Source: Siphonodentalium dalli
Lineage: Eukaryota; Mollusca; Scaphopoda; Gadilida; Siphonodentaliidae
Direction: 5' to 3'
Assembly (NCBI GenBank): GCA_032622095.1
Contig: CP136068.1
Span: forward strand, 130,889,989 to 130,953,988
Length of the DNA stretch: 64,000 nt
In this document: positions 44,610 to 55,400 of the stretch, in pieces
Layout of the letters: every line of letters starts with the position of its first letter
Numbering within the stretch: position 1 is the stretch's first letter
The notes under the pieces: generated by a model
Seen by the model: only the letters and a program-made list of their open reading frames with translations
Told to the model about the DNA's origin: nothing
The model's database searches: none
Made by a program: the position numbers and the translations under genes

Positions 44610-46938
44610 GTAAGAATTGAACCCTTGAAAATAATTTATATAAAATAGTGTTGCGCTCCTAAATTAAAAATAAATTAATATTAGTAATAGTAATACTAGT
44701 ACCAGTACAGTGAGAACTGACTATAGTATACTAGTACTAGTAGTAGTAGTACTAGAAGTGATGAAGCTGGTTATTATTTATTTATTGATTGATCATTTAA
44801 ATGGCTGTAGCCTGTATTATTTGCATAGTAGAAGTGTGATGTTGTAAGAGTAACTGTAAGTTAGCCAACATTTTATAACTTGAATAAGTATGGTTAGGAT
44901 ATATCCTACAATAATTATGTTTTCATAGATAACTGTTATGCACTCTTTCTAAATTCTAATTCTAATATTTTTGCAGGCAAATGACCAAATACTGAATGTC
45001 TGTGACCTGGAATCTGACGAGAAGGAATCTCATGAAACAGGAAAAGACCTTAATGAAGAAACACCCAACGCCAAGGTGAGAATCTTAATGAAAATATTGA
45101 AATTACGAGGAAAAATAGTATAAGCGATCGCGAAATTATACAGTATATAGTTCGGCATCAAGCACTTCAATACGCCAACAGATGCATTGAAAACGACATT
45201 GATTTCATATGTAAATTGAAATCTCCATTTTCAAACAAAATTATAATAATGTTTATAATTTCTTTTTCATACTTTTTTTCAGGTACAGAAGTCTGCGACT
45301 GTAAGCCGATTTTACAAAATTGACGAACATGAGCTAAAAGAGCTTGAAAAGAACAGACTGGCTGTATCGACCAAATCAAACACAAGATGGGGGATGAAAC
45401 TATTTGATGGTGCGTTATTTCAATAAGAATATTCAGTTCTGTGTGATAAAATTAAAGATGTCTTTTGACGTAAAATAAAAAAAAATGTCTTTGAAATATA
45501 CAATATTAAACATCATTTTCCATGCATCTCTGCAATCTCTGGGCATATAAAAGTGTCAGAATGATGCTAAACAACATACTGTCTAATTTCTATGCATTCC
45601 ATCAATGTTGTTTTTGATGCATCTTTGGTTACACAGAAATGATGGATGCTAAAAATCCTAATTCAATAGTAAACGGTAACATTTTCTGAAATACAGTTTG
45701 AAATATGTTAAATTACTTTGTATTTACCACGTGATAACTTTTTTTTTCAGAATGGTGTAATGAGCGATTTGAGCAGAAATTTGATTTATATAAAATGACG
45801 AAAGAAGATTTGAATGAGAAGCTCAGACTATTCTATGCTGAAGCCCGCCGAAAGAATGGAGAAGAATACCATAAGAACACACTGAAGTCAATACGTTCAG
45901 CTGTAAATCGGCATATGTCAGACAGCAAGACTAAAATCGATATCGTAAAGGATTGTGAATTTCGTGGGGCGAATAGAGTTTTGGATGCCAAACTGAAAAA
46001 ACTGTTAGCTGATGGCAAATCAAAGCCGACGAAACATAAAGAAGTGATATCAACCAAATATCTACAGCTGATAAATTCATATCTTGCCCAAGACACCCCA
46101 ATAACATTAAAACTGAGAGTGTGGTACTTAATTACCTTTCATTTTGTAAGTCGGGGATTGGAATTCCATCACCAGTTAACACTGAAATCTTTTGATTTCT
46201 GTATTGATGAAAATGGCAGAGAGTATGCAAAACTGAACCATGAAACAAAGCAAAAAATTGGCAAGGTGGTTTAGATATGAAAGGTGAAGTTGGGTTCGAC
46301 AAGCGAATGTATGCCGTGGAAGGTTCAGAGATGTGTCCAGTTAAAGCACTAAAAATGTTCATCGAACTTACAGATCCGACAGCAAGTGCTTTATTTAATT
46401 GTTGCAAAAAGGATAGTTTATACTCACTCAATCCGAAGGAGTTTCAGATTTGGTACACCGCCAAACCTCAAGCGAAACGCAGTTTCGTCAACCACATGAG
46501 GCATATCTGCAAATCTGCTGGTACCGATAAAGCTTATACAGCACATTGTCTCAGAGCAACTGCTATTCAGGCCCTGAATGATGCAGGATTCGAACTGAGG
46601 CATATAATGTTTATGTCCGGCCATAAAAGTGAATCTGCTGTCAGAAGTTACAATAGAGATTGTTCGCGACAGCAGAAAGAAAACATCAGCGATGCCCTTT
46701 TCAGAACAGCAACAGCTGTTGACCAACTTGATGTGCGAGTTCTCACAGCAGTACCACTTCCAATTCTGAATCTGATCCACATCAACCAGAGGTCGCCATT
46801 GAAATGTCCACATCAAATTCAAAATCTCCAATTGACAGTTCAGCATCTTCACTGACTTCAGCTCTTCATAATATTGAGAACCTTATGCATTCTTCAAGCT
46901 ACATGCAAGTGCGCCTTCTTAACAAATGCAACAATTGA
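44286..46938 (+). CDS. Crypton/DUF3504-type tyrosine recombinase gene, four exons, last exon frame-broken
   Basis: Exons are 44286-44609, 44977-45075, 45283-45409 and 45751-46938; the three introns are GT-AG and phase-consistent. The N-terminal part is acidic (MEDLPLAMYGEF...EELELEVKSEPW). Exons 3-4 give FYKIDEHELKELEKNRLA and LFDEWCNERF, the N-terminal core-binding region of this family. The catalytic domain shows SRGLEF (first arginine), HCLRAT (H-x-x-R), MSGHKSES (G-H) and RSYNRD (tyrosine nucleophile). Family members cut and rejoin DNA in Crypton transposons; domesticated animal relatives (KIAA1958, ZMYM and QRICH1 types) act as nuclear proteins. A one-base loss near 46250 and a second shift near 46730 break the frame, so it is either a young pseudogene or affected by sequence errors. 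Confidence 0.85.
44977..45075 (+). CDS. Recombinase gene exon 2
   Basis: The acceptor is TTTTTGCAG and the donor GTGAGA at 45076; 33 codons in phase 0 on both sides, so skipping would keep the frame. It encodes ANDQILNVCDLESDEKESHE and a further acidic stretch, with no motif. Confidence 0.72.
45283..45409 (+). CDS. Recombinase gene exon 3
   Basis: The acceptor is TTTTTTTCAG and the donor GTGCGT at 45410; phase 0 in, 1 out. VSRFYKIDEHELKELEKNRL and NTRWGMKLFD is the conserved start of the family's core-binding domain (residues followed by W in the next exon). Confidence 0.8.
45751..46938 (+). CDS. Recombinase gene exon 4, catalytic domain with two frame breaks
   Basis: The acceptor is TTTTTTTCAG (to 45750). 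The first frame runs to a TAG at 46272-46274 and carries LRLFYAEARRKNGEEYHKNT and SRGLEF. Family homology resumes one frame over from about 46250 (a run of six A at 46252-46257 is the likely site) and runs through CPVKALKMFI, HCLRAT, GHKSES and RSYNRD. From about 46730 the serine-rich tail reads better in a third frame (SESDPHQPEVAIEM... to TGA at 46936-46938). Confidence 0.82.
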
Positions 46939-47032
46939 CACATGCAATTTCAATTTCCACTTCAACAAATGAATCTATGATTATGAATTGATATTCCATG
47001 ATTTCGTTGTTTATCCTTGACATTGATCTTTT

Positions 47033-47038
47033 ATTAAA
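47033..47038 (+). terminator. Candidate polyadenylation signal ATTAAA
   Basis: ATTAAA lies about 95 bp after the last stop of the recombinase gene, in AT-rich DNA. It is the only common signal variant seen close by. Confidence 0.3.
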
Positions 47039-47770
47039 CTTGCCGAATTATAAAGTCGCCCAATTTATGTTCGACCCAATTTCCCAAAATCCGTTATGAA
47101 GTACAGACACAACTCTAACTTTAGTTGTTTTACAATTTGGTGTTTTTGGTTTATTTTCTTCAGAAAAATAGTCATAATCCGCAACTAATTCGCCATTCCC
47201 GGCCGTTGATTCGTTATTTTTTATGTTTCATCCAGAATCATGAAATTATTTGTGAAGACGTGTAAGCTTAGATCTGACGAGAAGAAATATAGCTATTATT
47301 CAACAAGGAATATTTCTCTAAATGAAAGTGTCAATCAGACCGCATTTAAAGAGAGCGAGATTTTCCATGGTGACAAATTTGCGTGAATTTAATTTCCATA
47401 TTCCTCAGTTACAAAATTATTTTGTTTATGTCTAACAGTGAATACTATATCAGTCAGATAACTTAAAACACATCACAAGTTAGAAAGAATGCGAAAAATT
47501 GAAGGCCAGAATACCAGTATATTCTGGTATATTCAGAGAATTGCGTCATGATCTAATGTAAATAAAACGCCGGTTCTCTGCCTATGACGTCACGCAACAA
47601 GGCCACGCGTTTCGTGCAAAATCAAAACGAAAACATAGCGCTTTACAGTTATCGGTCTCTGGTAGTCGATTCGGTTGTAGTCACGTCTGGCAACAATTGT
47701 ATTGTCATTGAGAGATGAAAGGTGCATCATTTACACTGTATATTGTTCAGATTTATTAATTCCTGTCAGT
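47039..47770. other. Intergenic sequence with no recognised feature
   Basis: AT-rich with a GC-richer patch at 47560-47700. No gene or repeat was recognised. Confidence 0.4.
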
Positions 47771-48218
47771 TACACTTTAATAACAAGCAATACCACTTAA
47801 TAACCAGCAAGACCACTTAATAACCAGCAAGACCACTTAATAACCAACAAGACAACTTAGTAACCAGCAAGACCACTTAATAACCGACAAGACCACTTAA
47901 TAACCAACAAGGCCACTTAATAACCGACAAGACCACTTAGTAACCAGCAAGACCACTCAACCAGCAAGACCATTTGATAACCAGCAATACCACTTAATAA
48001 CCAACAAGACCACTTAATAACCAGCAAGACCACTTAATAACAAAAGACCACTTAATAGCCATCAAGACCACTTAATAACCAGCAAGACCACTCAACCAGC
48101 AAGACCATTTAATAACCAGAAAAACCACTTAAAACCAGCAAGACCACTGAATAAAAAACAAGGCCACTTAATAACCGACAAGACCACTTAATAACCAGCA
48201 AGACCACTTAATAACCAG
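47771..48218. repeat. 20-bp minisatellite, second array, about 22 copies
   Basis: This uses the same unit as 39401-40680 (AATAACCAGCAAGACCACTT), same orientation, but more diverged. Variants include CCGACAAG and shortened CTCAACCAGC copies. Together the two arrays bracket the G-rich element and the recombinase gene. Confidence 0.95.
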
Positions 48219-49000
48219 GGATTAAAAGGTTGTCTTTTTGGGAAGACAATAAAATGTCAGACTCTTCTGCTGCTAGTTACTAAAAAGAAGAATCATCAGC
48301 GTTATTTTGTTCTCAATAATTTTTTATTTAAAAAAAGGTATTTAATATTGAATGAATGAAGAATGATATGAATGAAGAATGATATACATGTTCACAATAC
48401 ATGCAGAATAAAATTAGGACGACATATTAGACACACACACCATTTATCTCCATCTTGTGCATTCAGCATACATTTACATATCAGCAGGTATTCAGAACTT
48501 CCATACAACCCACAGGACTATAGGTCGGTACTCGTCCAGATTTAAGCTAAAAGTCACATGTAGGTTACACATAGGTCTCAGTGCAAACGTTTAAGCGTAT
48601 GCTGTTTACTATATAAATCTTAGGTAAAAACATTTCTCTAAATCTGAAAGATTGACATTTGCGGAAACTTTTTATGCAAATAAATCATGTCTGTCTAGCA
48701 GGGAATTCGCCTTTACATCTTGTGTTTTCGTAACTATTGTCAGAACCGCACTAAAAATAATGTCATATTTTAGATCACACCACAAAATTTAAACTTCACT
48801 ACGAAGGGTTCATTCATGTGCCAATAGCTATTTTACCTAAGGGAAATCATAGGGAAGACATGTGATGATTTGTTTATGCAAAAAGCACACAATGCTATTG
48901 ACCAATCAGGGCCCAGTGTCTATTTTATTCTCTCCTATAAATTCCGCTAGATGTCACTCCGAACGGTATTTACACCAGTGTAACCTGTATTGTCACATAA
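48219..49000. other. Intergenic sequence with no recognised feature
   Basis: No gene or repeat family was recognised. Confidence 0.4.
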
Positions 49001-49551
49001 TACACTCTAAATAGTGTTGGGTAACATTTTACCTAACACAATTGTGCATATAGCACCATGGTAACGTTGGCTAAATTTTACCCAATGCTGGGCAATGTCT
49101 TTACTCAACGCAGGGTAACACTTTACCCAATATTAATTTCCATTCTGCTGTGGGCGATCTTTTGTACCCGAACATTGGGGTGAATAATTACTTAATTATT
49201 GGGTCAAATCAATTTTCTCACATATCTTCTGAGCTTATCATAAACGCTCTTCATTTGTCATCTATGTTAAAATAATGTATTAGCCCACTTTTAAGTCATC
49301 TGAGATCAAAGGCACATGTCCAATTATATTCCCCTGGTCAGTTGACACATGTGTACCAATTTGCCTACATATCTCCTCAGGCTAAGCCTACACAAAATCT
49401 CCCAACGCACAATGGAAATTAATATTGGGTACAATTGATACCATGCGTTGAGTAAAAACATGTTGCCCAAACATTGGGTAAAATTTACCCATCGTTCGCG
49501 TGGTGCACCATTGTGATGGGTAAAACTTTACCCAACGCGATTTACAGTGTA
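49001..49551. mobile_element. Inverted-repeat element with TTTACCCAA words, with inner insertion
   Basis: The ends are TACACTCTAAATAGTGTTGG and ...GATTTACAGTGTA. Both flanks are dense in GGGTAAAATTT / AAATTTTACCCAA words in mirrored order, including GCACCATGGTAACG and its counterpart CACCATTGTGATGG. The centre (49205-49400) contains the reverse of the 160-bp family seen at 23715-24370 (AAGTCATCTGAGATCAAAGG, CCCCTGGTCAGTTGACACAT), which looks like a nested insertion. Confidence 0.82.
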
Positions 49552-49659
49552 GCGACGAAGATGGTCCCACAGTTGAAAAAAATAGTCTATCTCAATCTCA
49601 TTAGGCTGAAATAACGCAGATTCAAATGAATGAGAACAAAAATATAAGAAATTCTCATT

Positions 49660-49910
49660 TACGCAACGCGTGATTTACGATTGGAACTCCCTGCCAGATA
49701 TGATATCAGAGAGTCAGTTGATCTACCTGGATTTAAACTTATCTGGATTCCTTCTTCTGCAGCCAGAAATATCAATTTTAGAACTCTTAATTATCTGGTT
49801 ATCAGACAGCTGATATTTGATAAATTGTCACTAAATATTATGCAATTGTCACCGGGACAAAAGGTAAAAAGGACTTGTCCTGTAGATTGTCCCATGGTGG
49901 AATGTTAAAT
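49660..49910 (+). pseudogene. Possible LINE 3'-end fragment
   Basis: One frame near 49669-49710 reads VIYDWNSLPDMISES, like the WN.LP motif near the C-terminus of LINE proteins. The neighbouring 75-codon frame from 49681 has no motif. Very short evidence. Confidence 0.3.
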
Positions 49911-50394
49911 TGTAACAAATTTGGACAATGTACAAACATGTACATAGTTGAAATTCAAACAACACAATTTTGGTTAAACTCCAACACTTGTCAATGTAAA
50001 TTTTTTTTTAAACACAACAATTATTAAAATACGAGAAATCAAATAAAGCAGCACTTCTACATGTATATTAAAAATAGTCTATATCTTCCCCAAATGTTCT
50101 GTATATAGTTGGGAGTACAATTTATTTTGATAAAGAGAAGCCCATTGCGCTCAATTGGATTACAATAAAAACATGTACATCGATTAAACACAATACTTTT
50201 ATTATTGTTCTCCATATATAGTCTCAACGGGCTTCCGTAAACAGGGGCTTCTTTCACCAGGAAATATTTTTTTTTCTTCAATCATTTTCTGTGAACAGGG
50301 ACAGAACATGTGGCTATATTTAGAACAATACAGCATGTTTTATTAGACAGTGTTGTCTATTATAAGGCACTGCATGTTGTGTGAAATATGTGCA

Positions 50395-50485
50395 AAACAA
50401 GAGGTTCCCTTACATGTATATGTTTACAAGAGGTTCCCTTACATCTAAATGTTCACAAGAGGTTCCCTTACATGTACATGTATAT
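50395..50485. repeat. Three-copy tandem repeat, about 29-30 bp
   Basis: ACAAGAGGTTCCCTTACATG occurs three times in a row with short variable spacers. A smaller duplication, AGTCATATTGGACTCCCG, follows at about 50610-50645. Confidence 0.85.
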
Positions 50486-50714
50486 GTTTTGGTAATAGTG
50501 GTTGAAACCTGACTTGAACTGGAGGTCCATATATATGTTTATTATCCATCCCTTAACTAACACCATTTCCGATTGGGCAAAAGCCGCCACGTGATGGTCC
50601 TGGAAAAAGTCATATTGGACTCCCGAAAGTCATATTGGACTCCCGACTGTACAATATAAGTTGTTTATTGGGACTCCGTGAAGTCACGAATTAACTCTAT
50701 TGCGAAATGAATCA

Positions 50715-51254
50715 GGGGGGGGGGGGTCGGAACAAAATTTCAGGCACGTATGGCATTTTTCCCCTTTCAATCATTTTTTGTACCCACCCACCCCCACCGC
50801 CAAATGTTTTTCCGTTTTCGGCAGTTTTTTCCGACCATTTTTTGACACCCACCCCCCCCCCCCTTTTAACACTAAAACAGAGATTTGCGGGGGGAAATTC
50901 ACTGTAAACAGCTGTATATGAATTTCTGTGCATACTATTTATCATGGATGTTAACATGGACATGTAAATAGGAATGAGTCATTTTGAAGTCAATCGGCCA
51001 AAAAACATGGCTGCCAGCGGCCATCTTGGATTTCAAAATTTGCAACAAAATACAACACGATAACTGCCTGCAGTCAGTTTACAGTTAGAATTACATTACT
51101 TCTCTCATTCAAAGTGGTTTTGAAGCCCAACTCATTGCCAAAACACTAACAAACAAGCAGGAATTTTGTTTTTAGTTGCGGAAAAAATTGCTTGTTGGTG
51201 GCTTTGACCACCCACCCACCCCGGCATACGTGCCGGAAATTCCCCCCCCCCCCC
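50715..51254 (+). mobile_element. MITE family 6 copy with poly-G/poly-C ends
   Basis: The left end is a 12-base G run, then TCGGAACAAAATTTCAGGCA and CGTATGGC. The right end is GGCATACGTGCCGGAAATTC and a C run, an inverted match. The interior shares AACTGCCTGCAGTCAGTTTA and AGCGGCCATCTTGGATTTCA with the reverse-oriented copy at 19473-19885. Confidence 0.87.
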
Positions 51255-51599
51255 TGAATGAATCGGTGAAATTGTGATACCCGCGCAACACTGATGGATT
51301 TTAGCAGACGTTTCACTTCCGCATTGAGTTTTTTTGTTCTCACTTCCGTGTTTACTTTTCCAAATCATGCTTTCTGATGATCAATATACAGGCTTTTGTA
51401 GAGAATTGGGAACCTACTGAGTATTTCCGAACAAATAAGGTGTCAACTTGTTTTAAAAATAAACTAGCATATGCTCGCAACAGTCTAAATGCTATGTGTT
51501 GTGTCCGTTCCTCATATATTATGTGTTTGTTCGTTTGCATATTTTGAATGCGTGGTACTCACCAACCTCGAAACCACGCGATTCGCCACCGTGGTACAC

Positions 51600-52090
51600 C
51601 CCTGGTAAAGTGGTCCTGCTAATACGATACGATGCTGGTGGTCCTGTTGAATTGCTATGGTGCTGGTAAGGCAAACGGATGACGTTACGAAAAAGTACCG
51701 TTATTTTTTCTAAAGTTGTAATTTTCGCGGTGTTTGGCTAATCCGAGCGATTTGAGAACAAACCAGTGTGTGTATGAAACATTCAAGAACATTTATTTTT
51801 GAAAATATAATAATGCCTGCGCTTGTGTTTCTAAAACCACGTGAATAACCAACTTGATTATAGTCAATGTTCAACTACTAATGCAACCAGTATTAAAAAA
51901 TTAATATGTTTGATACGCATAATGGCTTTTCCTGTATATATTCAGTTTATCGGACACCGCGAAAATGACAAATTAAAAAAATATAACGGTACTTTTTGTT
52001 AACAGCACCAGTTTGCCCTAACAGCTTCGTAACAATTCAGCGGGATCCAACCGCATCATACCACATTTGCAGGACCACTTGACCAGAGTG
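51600..52090. mobile_element. Inverted-repeat module related to the minisatellite flank
   Basis: GAAAAAGTACCGTTATTTTT and TTTTCGCGGTGTTTGG (51690-51740) are mirrored by CACCGCGAAAATGACAA and ATAACGGTACTTTTTGTTAA (51955-52005). On the outer sides, degenerate minisatellite-like words (AAGTGGTCCTGCTAATAC at left, GCAGGACCACTTGACCAG at right) recall the CAAGACCACTTAATAA unit. The same arm sequence precedes the large array at 39401. Confidence 0.75.
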
Positions 52091-52196
52091 TGGTTGTTTT
52101 GGCCCGACAAAATGTTTGCGACGACGAATAGCAAAAGTATAATACTAATTGCTAACCGCGAGGTCGCGAAACCTGTCTATAATAAAGGTTGAACAT

Positions 52197-52496
52197 TTAT
52201 AAATTTGTGTTGACATAATATACTTCGTAACAAGTGGCGACAGTGCCTGGGTATTCATTTTGTGAGATATTAAAGAGGTTGTTAGGATGATGATTCTTGT
52301 GTGTAATGAATTTTCTGAAGCCGAGTTTGTAAAGCCCAAATAACACTGGGATGGCTTTTCGTATTTCTTCCTGATTGTATGCGTGGAACTCAACCATCAA
52401 CTGCCGTACGTTCTTTAGACTTCCATCTTTCATACTTGTTGTGAGAGCGTCGAATTCGCTACCCTCTATGTCCATTTTTAATATATCGATCATACT
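52197..52496 (-). CDS. METTL24-like gene, terminal exon
   Basis: The acceptor is ACATATTTCAG just above 52496. The exon opens SMIDILKMDIEGSEFDAL and ends YEVYYVNTNL-stop, 99 codons. DIEGSE and LMVEFHAYN are the family hallmarks. No AATAAA follows within about 100 bp on this strand. Confidence 0.88.
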   Translation of the reverse strand, partial: SMIDILKMDIEGSEFDALTTSMKDGSLKNVRQLMVEFHAYNQEEIRKAIPVLFGLYKLGFRKFITHKNHHPNNLFNISQNEYPGTVATCYEVYYVNTNL

Positions 52497-55400
52497 CTGA
52501 AATATGTAAAAATGACACTTATCATAATTATACACATTTCGCATAAGGAATCACAACTGATAATAATTACGAATATGGGTACTACGTCACAAGAAATTGT
52601 GTTCTTTCTATGAGTCGTCGTCTTGTCGTATCCGTAGATACGATTATGGTTTAACATGTCAAGGTCTTTTTTTTCTGATCAAAGCTAGTGTTGCTTGAAA
52701 TCATCGAGCCTACCATACACTGACTATATATGACCTAACAACACAATTAAGCATTAATAATCACGATAAACAGAACAAAATCACCTTACTGCGAGTGGCA
52801 GAAGATTGAACGGCACTATTTTCTCACAAACGGACTCGCAGTAGTCAATTCTGCGAAGAGGTTTTAGGACCATCCGAACAATATCCGAACTACTATACTG
52901 TTAGCTACTCTTAAAGGTACTAAATACGACGAGACGTTCCCCATATCATCAAGATACGACAACAACAACAATTCATCAAAATACGCTTTAGTTATCAGAA
53001 TCGATTTATTGCAACAAAATAATGCTAACCACTGTCAATTATGGTATCAAAATTCCCAAAACTTGTTATTTATCAACATTTTGTTCAACGAATATGGCCG
53101 TATTATCACTAAAGTATCAAGAAATTTGACCGTATTACCACTTGATTTTAGAGTTATCCACCTTCATCCGCAATTTTGTCCGAGACCCTCCGTTTGATCA
53201 CGTTTTTCTGGGCCACATAGTATTACACATCTCGAGAAATAACAAACTTCAAAAATCGATATCTGATCACTCTGAGCTTTGATGGGTGTGTTCCTCGACT
53301 CGAATCAATTACCCCCCCCCACCCAAAGCCAAAGATATAGTGATGTAGGAGGGTCTTATCGGATTGAGTACCTTCAATTCTTATCAGTAGTAGTTCACTG
53401 TGCAAATGTGGCTATTACAGAAACATTCGGCATAACCAAACTCAAGTACAACTCACATAGTCTTCGCATGTCTCATGGTGCTGACAATGACAACAACACA
53501 CAATGCCTAGCAACACTAAACATGTAAAAATGGAAATAAAGACATACACCATGAATGTTATAGATAGTGACATGGCTGCTTTATATACGCGTCATGATTT
53601 GTGCCAAACGCCATTCTCTTGTATATAATTATGTGTTTATGTTGTACTAGCTTCATTGATAATATATGCTAATATAATTTATTAACCTCGTCTATCCCAT
53701 GACATTCCCCTGTTGAGGTGACCAAGGTGTGCCAATTTCCTACATATCGTCTAAGCTGATACGGAACAATGTATATTGCTCATATATGAGAAAACATTTC
53801 CCTTTATAAGTTCCCCTTTATTGTCAGCGGCACATATCCAATTAATGGTACTCACCTGAGCCAATTTACCTCTGCATACCGGTTGCCAGGGTCCAACCAG
53901 TTTGGGGGGTATATATGCTTAATTAGTTTAATAAAATTGTTTATTAGTGCCCATTTAAGTTGCTGGAGCTCCACGTGAATAACAGACCATTACAATGGAT
54001 ACTTACATAACTGAATGGAAAAATCCATTTAGTATATATAACAGGTTAAATACAGTTCATGTGATAAGTGGAATTCTTGGCATGGATACGATCGAACCTG
54101 CAAATAGTATGTCTGTCATTTGAATCACCAAATTCACCCTCTGGTGACCTCATTCTGCGTAAGACTCATCTTCTGGTAACTATCTATAGTCTCAAATTAA
54201 CATTGATTTTAGTTACTTTTCCACTTCTCTGAAGTTTCAATATCCCCTAATTTGCAGATAAAATGCATAATCAGGGTGACTAATGGGTGAACATAACCAA
54301 CTTCAACTGGGGAACTTCAATCTGATCCTAGCATGGGTCTCCCATATCATAACTGTTGAGGCTTAAGCATAATGCGGTTCCCATAAGGTGAAGTTGGTGA
54401 CTCTAGCCCGGCGTGCGGTAAAAGGTCACTAAATTCACCCTCTGGGGACCTCATTCTGCAAATGACAGACACACTATTTGCAGGTCCGGCTGCGATGACT
54501 TACCTGTGTGTGACCAAGCATCTCCAGTATACTCTTGATCGTCATCATTTTCCATTTTTTTGAGTTGACTTCATCTTTACCTCCTAAACCGGTTCGGTGA
54601 AAGTGGATGGACTTAGATCGAAGATGGTCCTCTTTTACCATGCTGTGTCAAGTAGAAGATATAAGGTGGCACTTTAGTGTGAAGATTGTGCTATTAAAGG
54701 GACCCAAGCCGATCAGACGGTCCGCATATCATCAAGTTACAAAAACAACATTTCTTCAAAATACTCTTTTGTTGACAGAATCGATTAATTACAACAAAAT
54801 AAGTATAGCCTTATAACCGCTGTCAATTATGGTATCATATTTCCCAAAACGTTTTAGTTATCAACACATGTTCAACGAAATATGGCCGCATTATCACTTG
54901 CGTATCGCGAAATTTGGCCGTATTACCATTTTATTCTAGAGTTATCCATCTTCATCCGCAATTCTGTTCGAGAACATCGGTTTGACGACTTGTTTCTGGG
55001 CCACAAAACAAATCGATATTTGATCACTCTGAACTTTGATGGGTGGGTTCCTCAAATATTTGTTACCCTCGAATTCAAAGAAATAGTAATTTTGGGAGCG
55101 ATAATTCACAAATAGTTCCGGTTGATTGAGACAGCAGTCGCGTGCGGTGTGAGATACAGACATAAATAGTTCCGGTTGTTTGAGACAGCAGTCGCGTGCG
55201 GCTATAGGTTACAAACAACTAATTATTTTCCATAGGCGACAGTGTTAACTCAAAGTCCCGCCGGCCATGGGTTAAGCCTATTTGAACTTCAAATGGTAAA
55301 TTTTCCCTTAGAACGTCATCCGCTGCACCAGTATGTGGCAACAAATGCGCCCTTTTCGCTATTTTTTTCAAACGATAATCTTGCATTTCCACAACTACCC

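Noticed and set aside
46240-46280. Programmed -1 frameshift site in the recombinase
   Set aside because: The A-run does not form an X XXY YYZ heptamer in the zero frame, and a second break near 46730 makes indels more likely.
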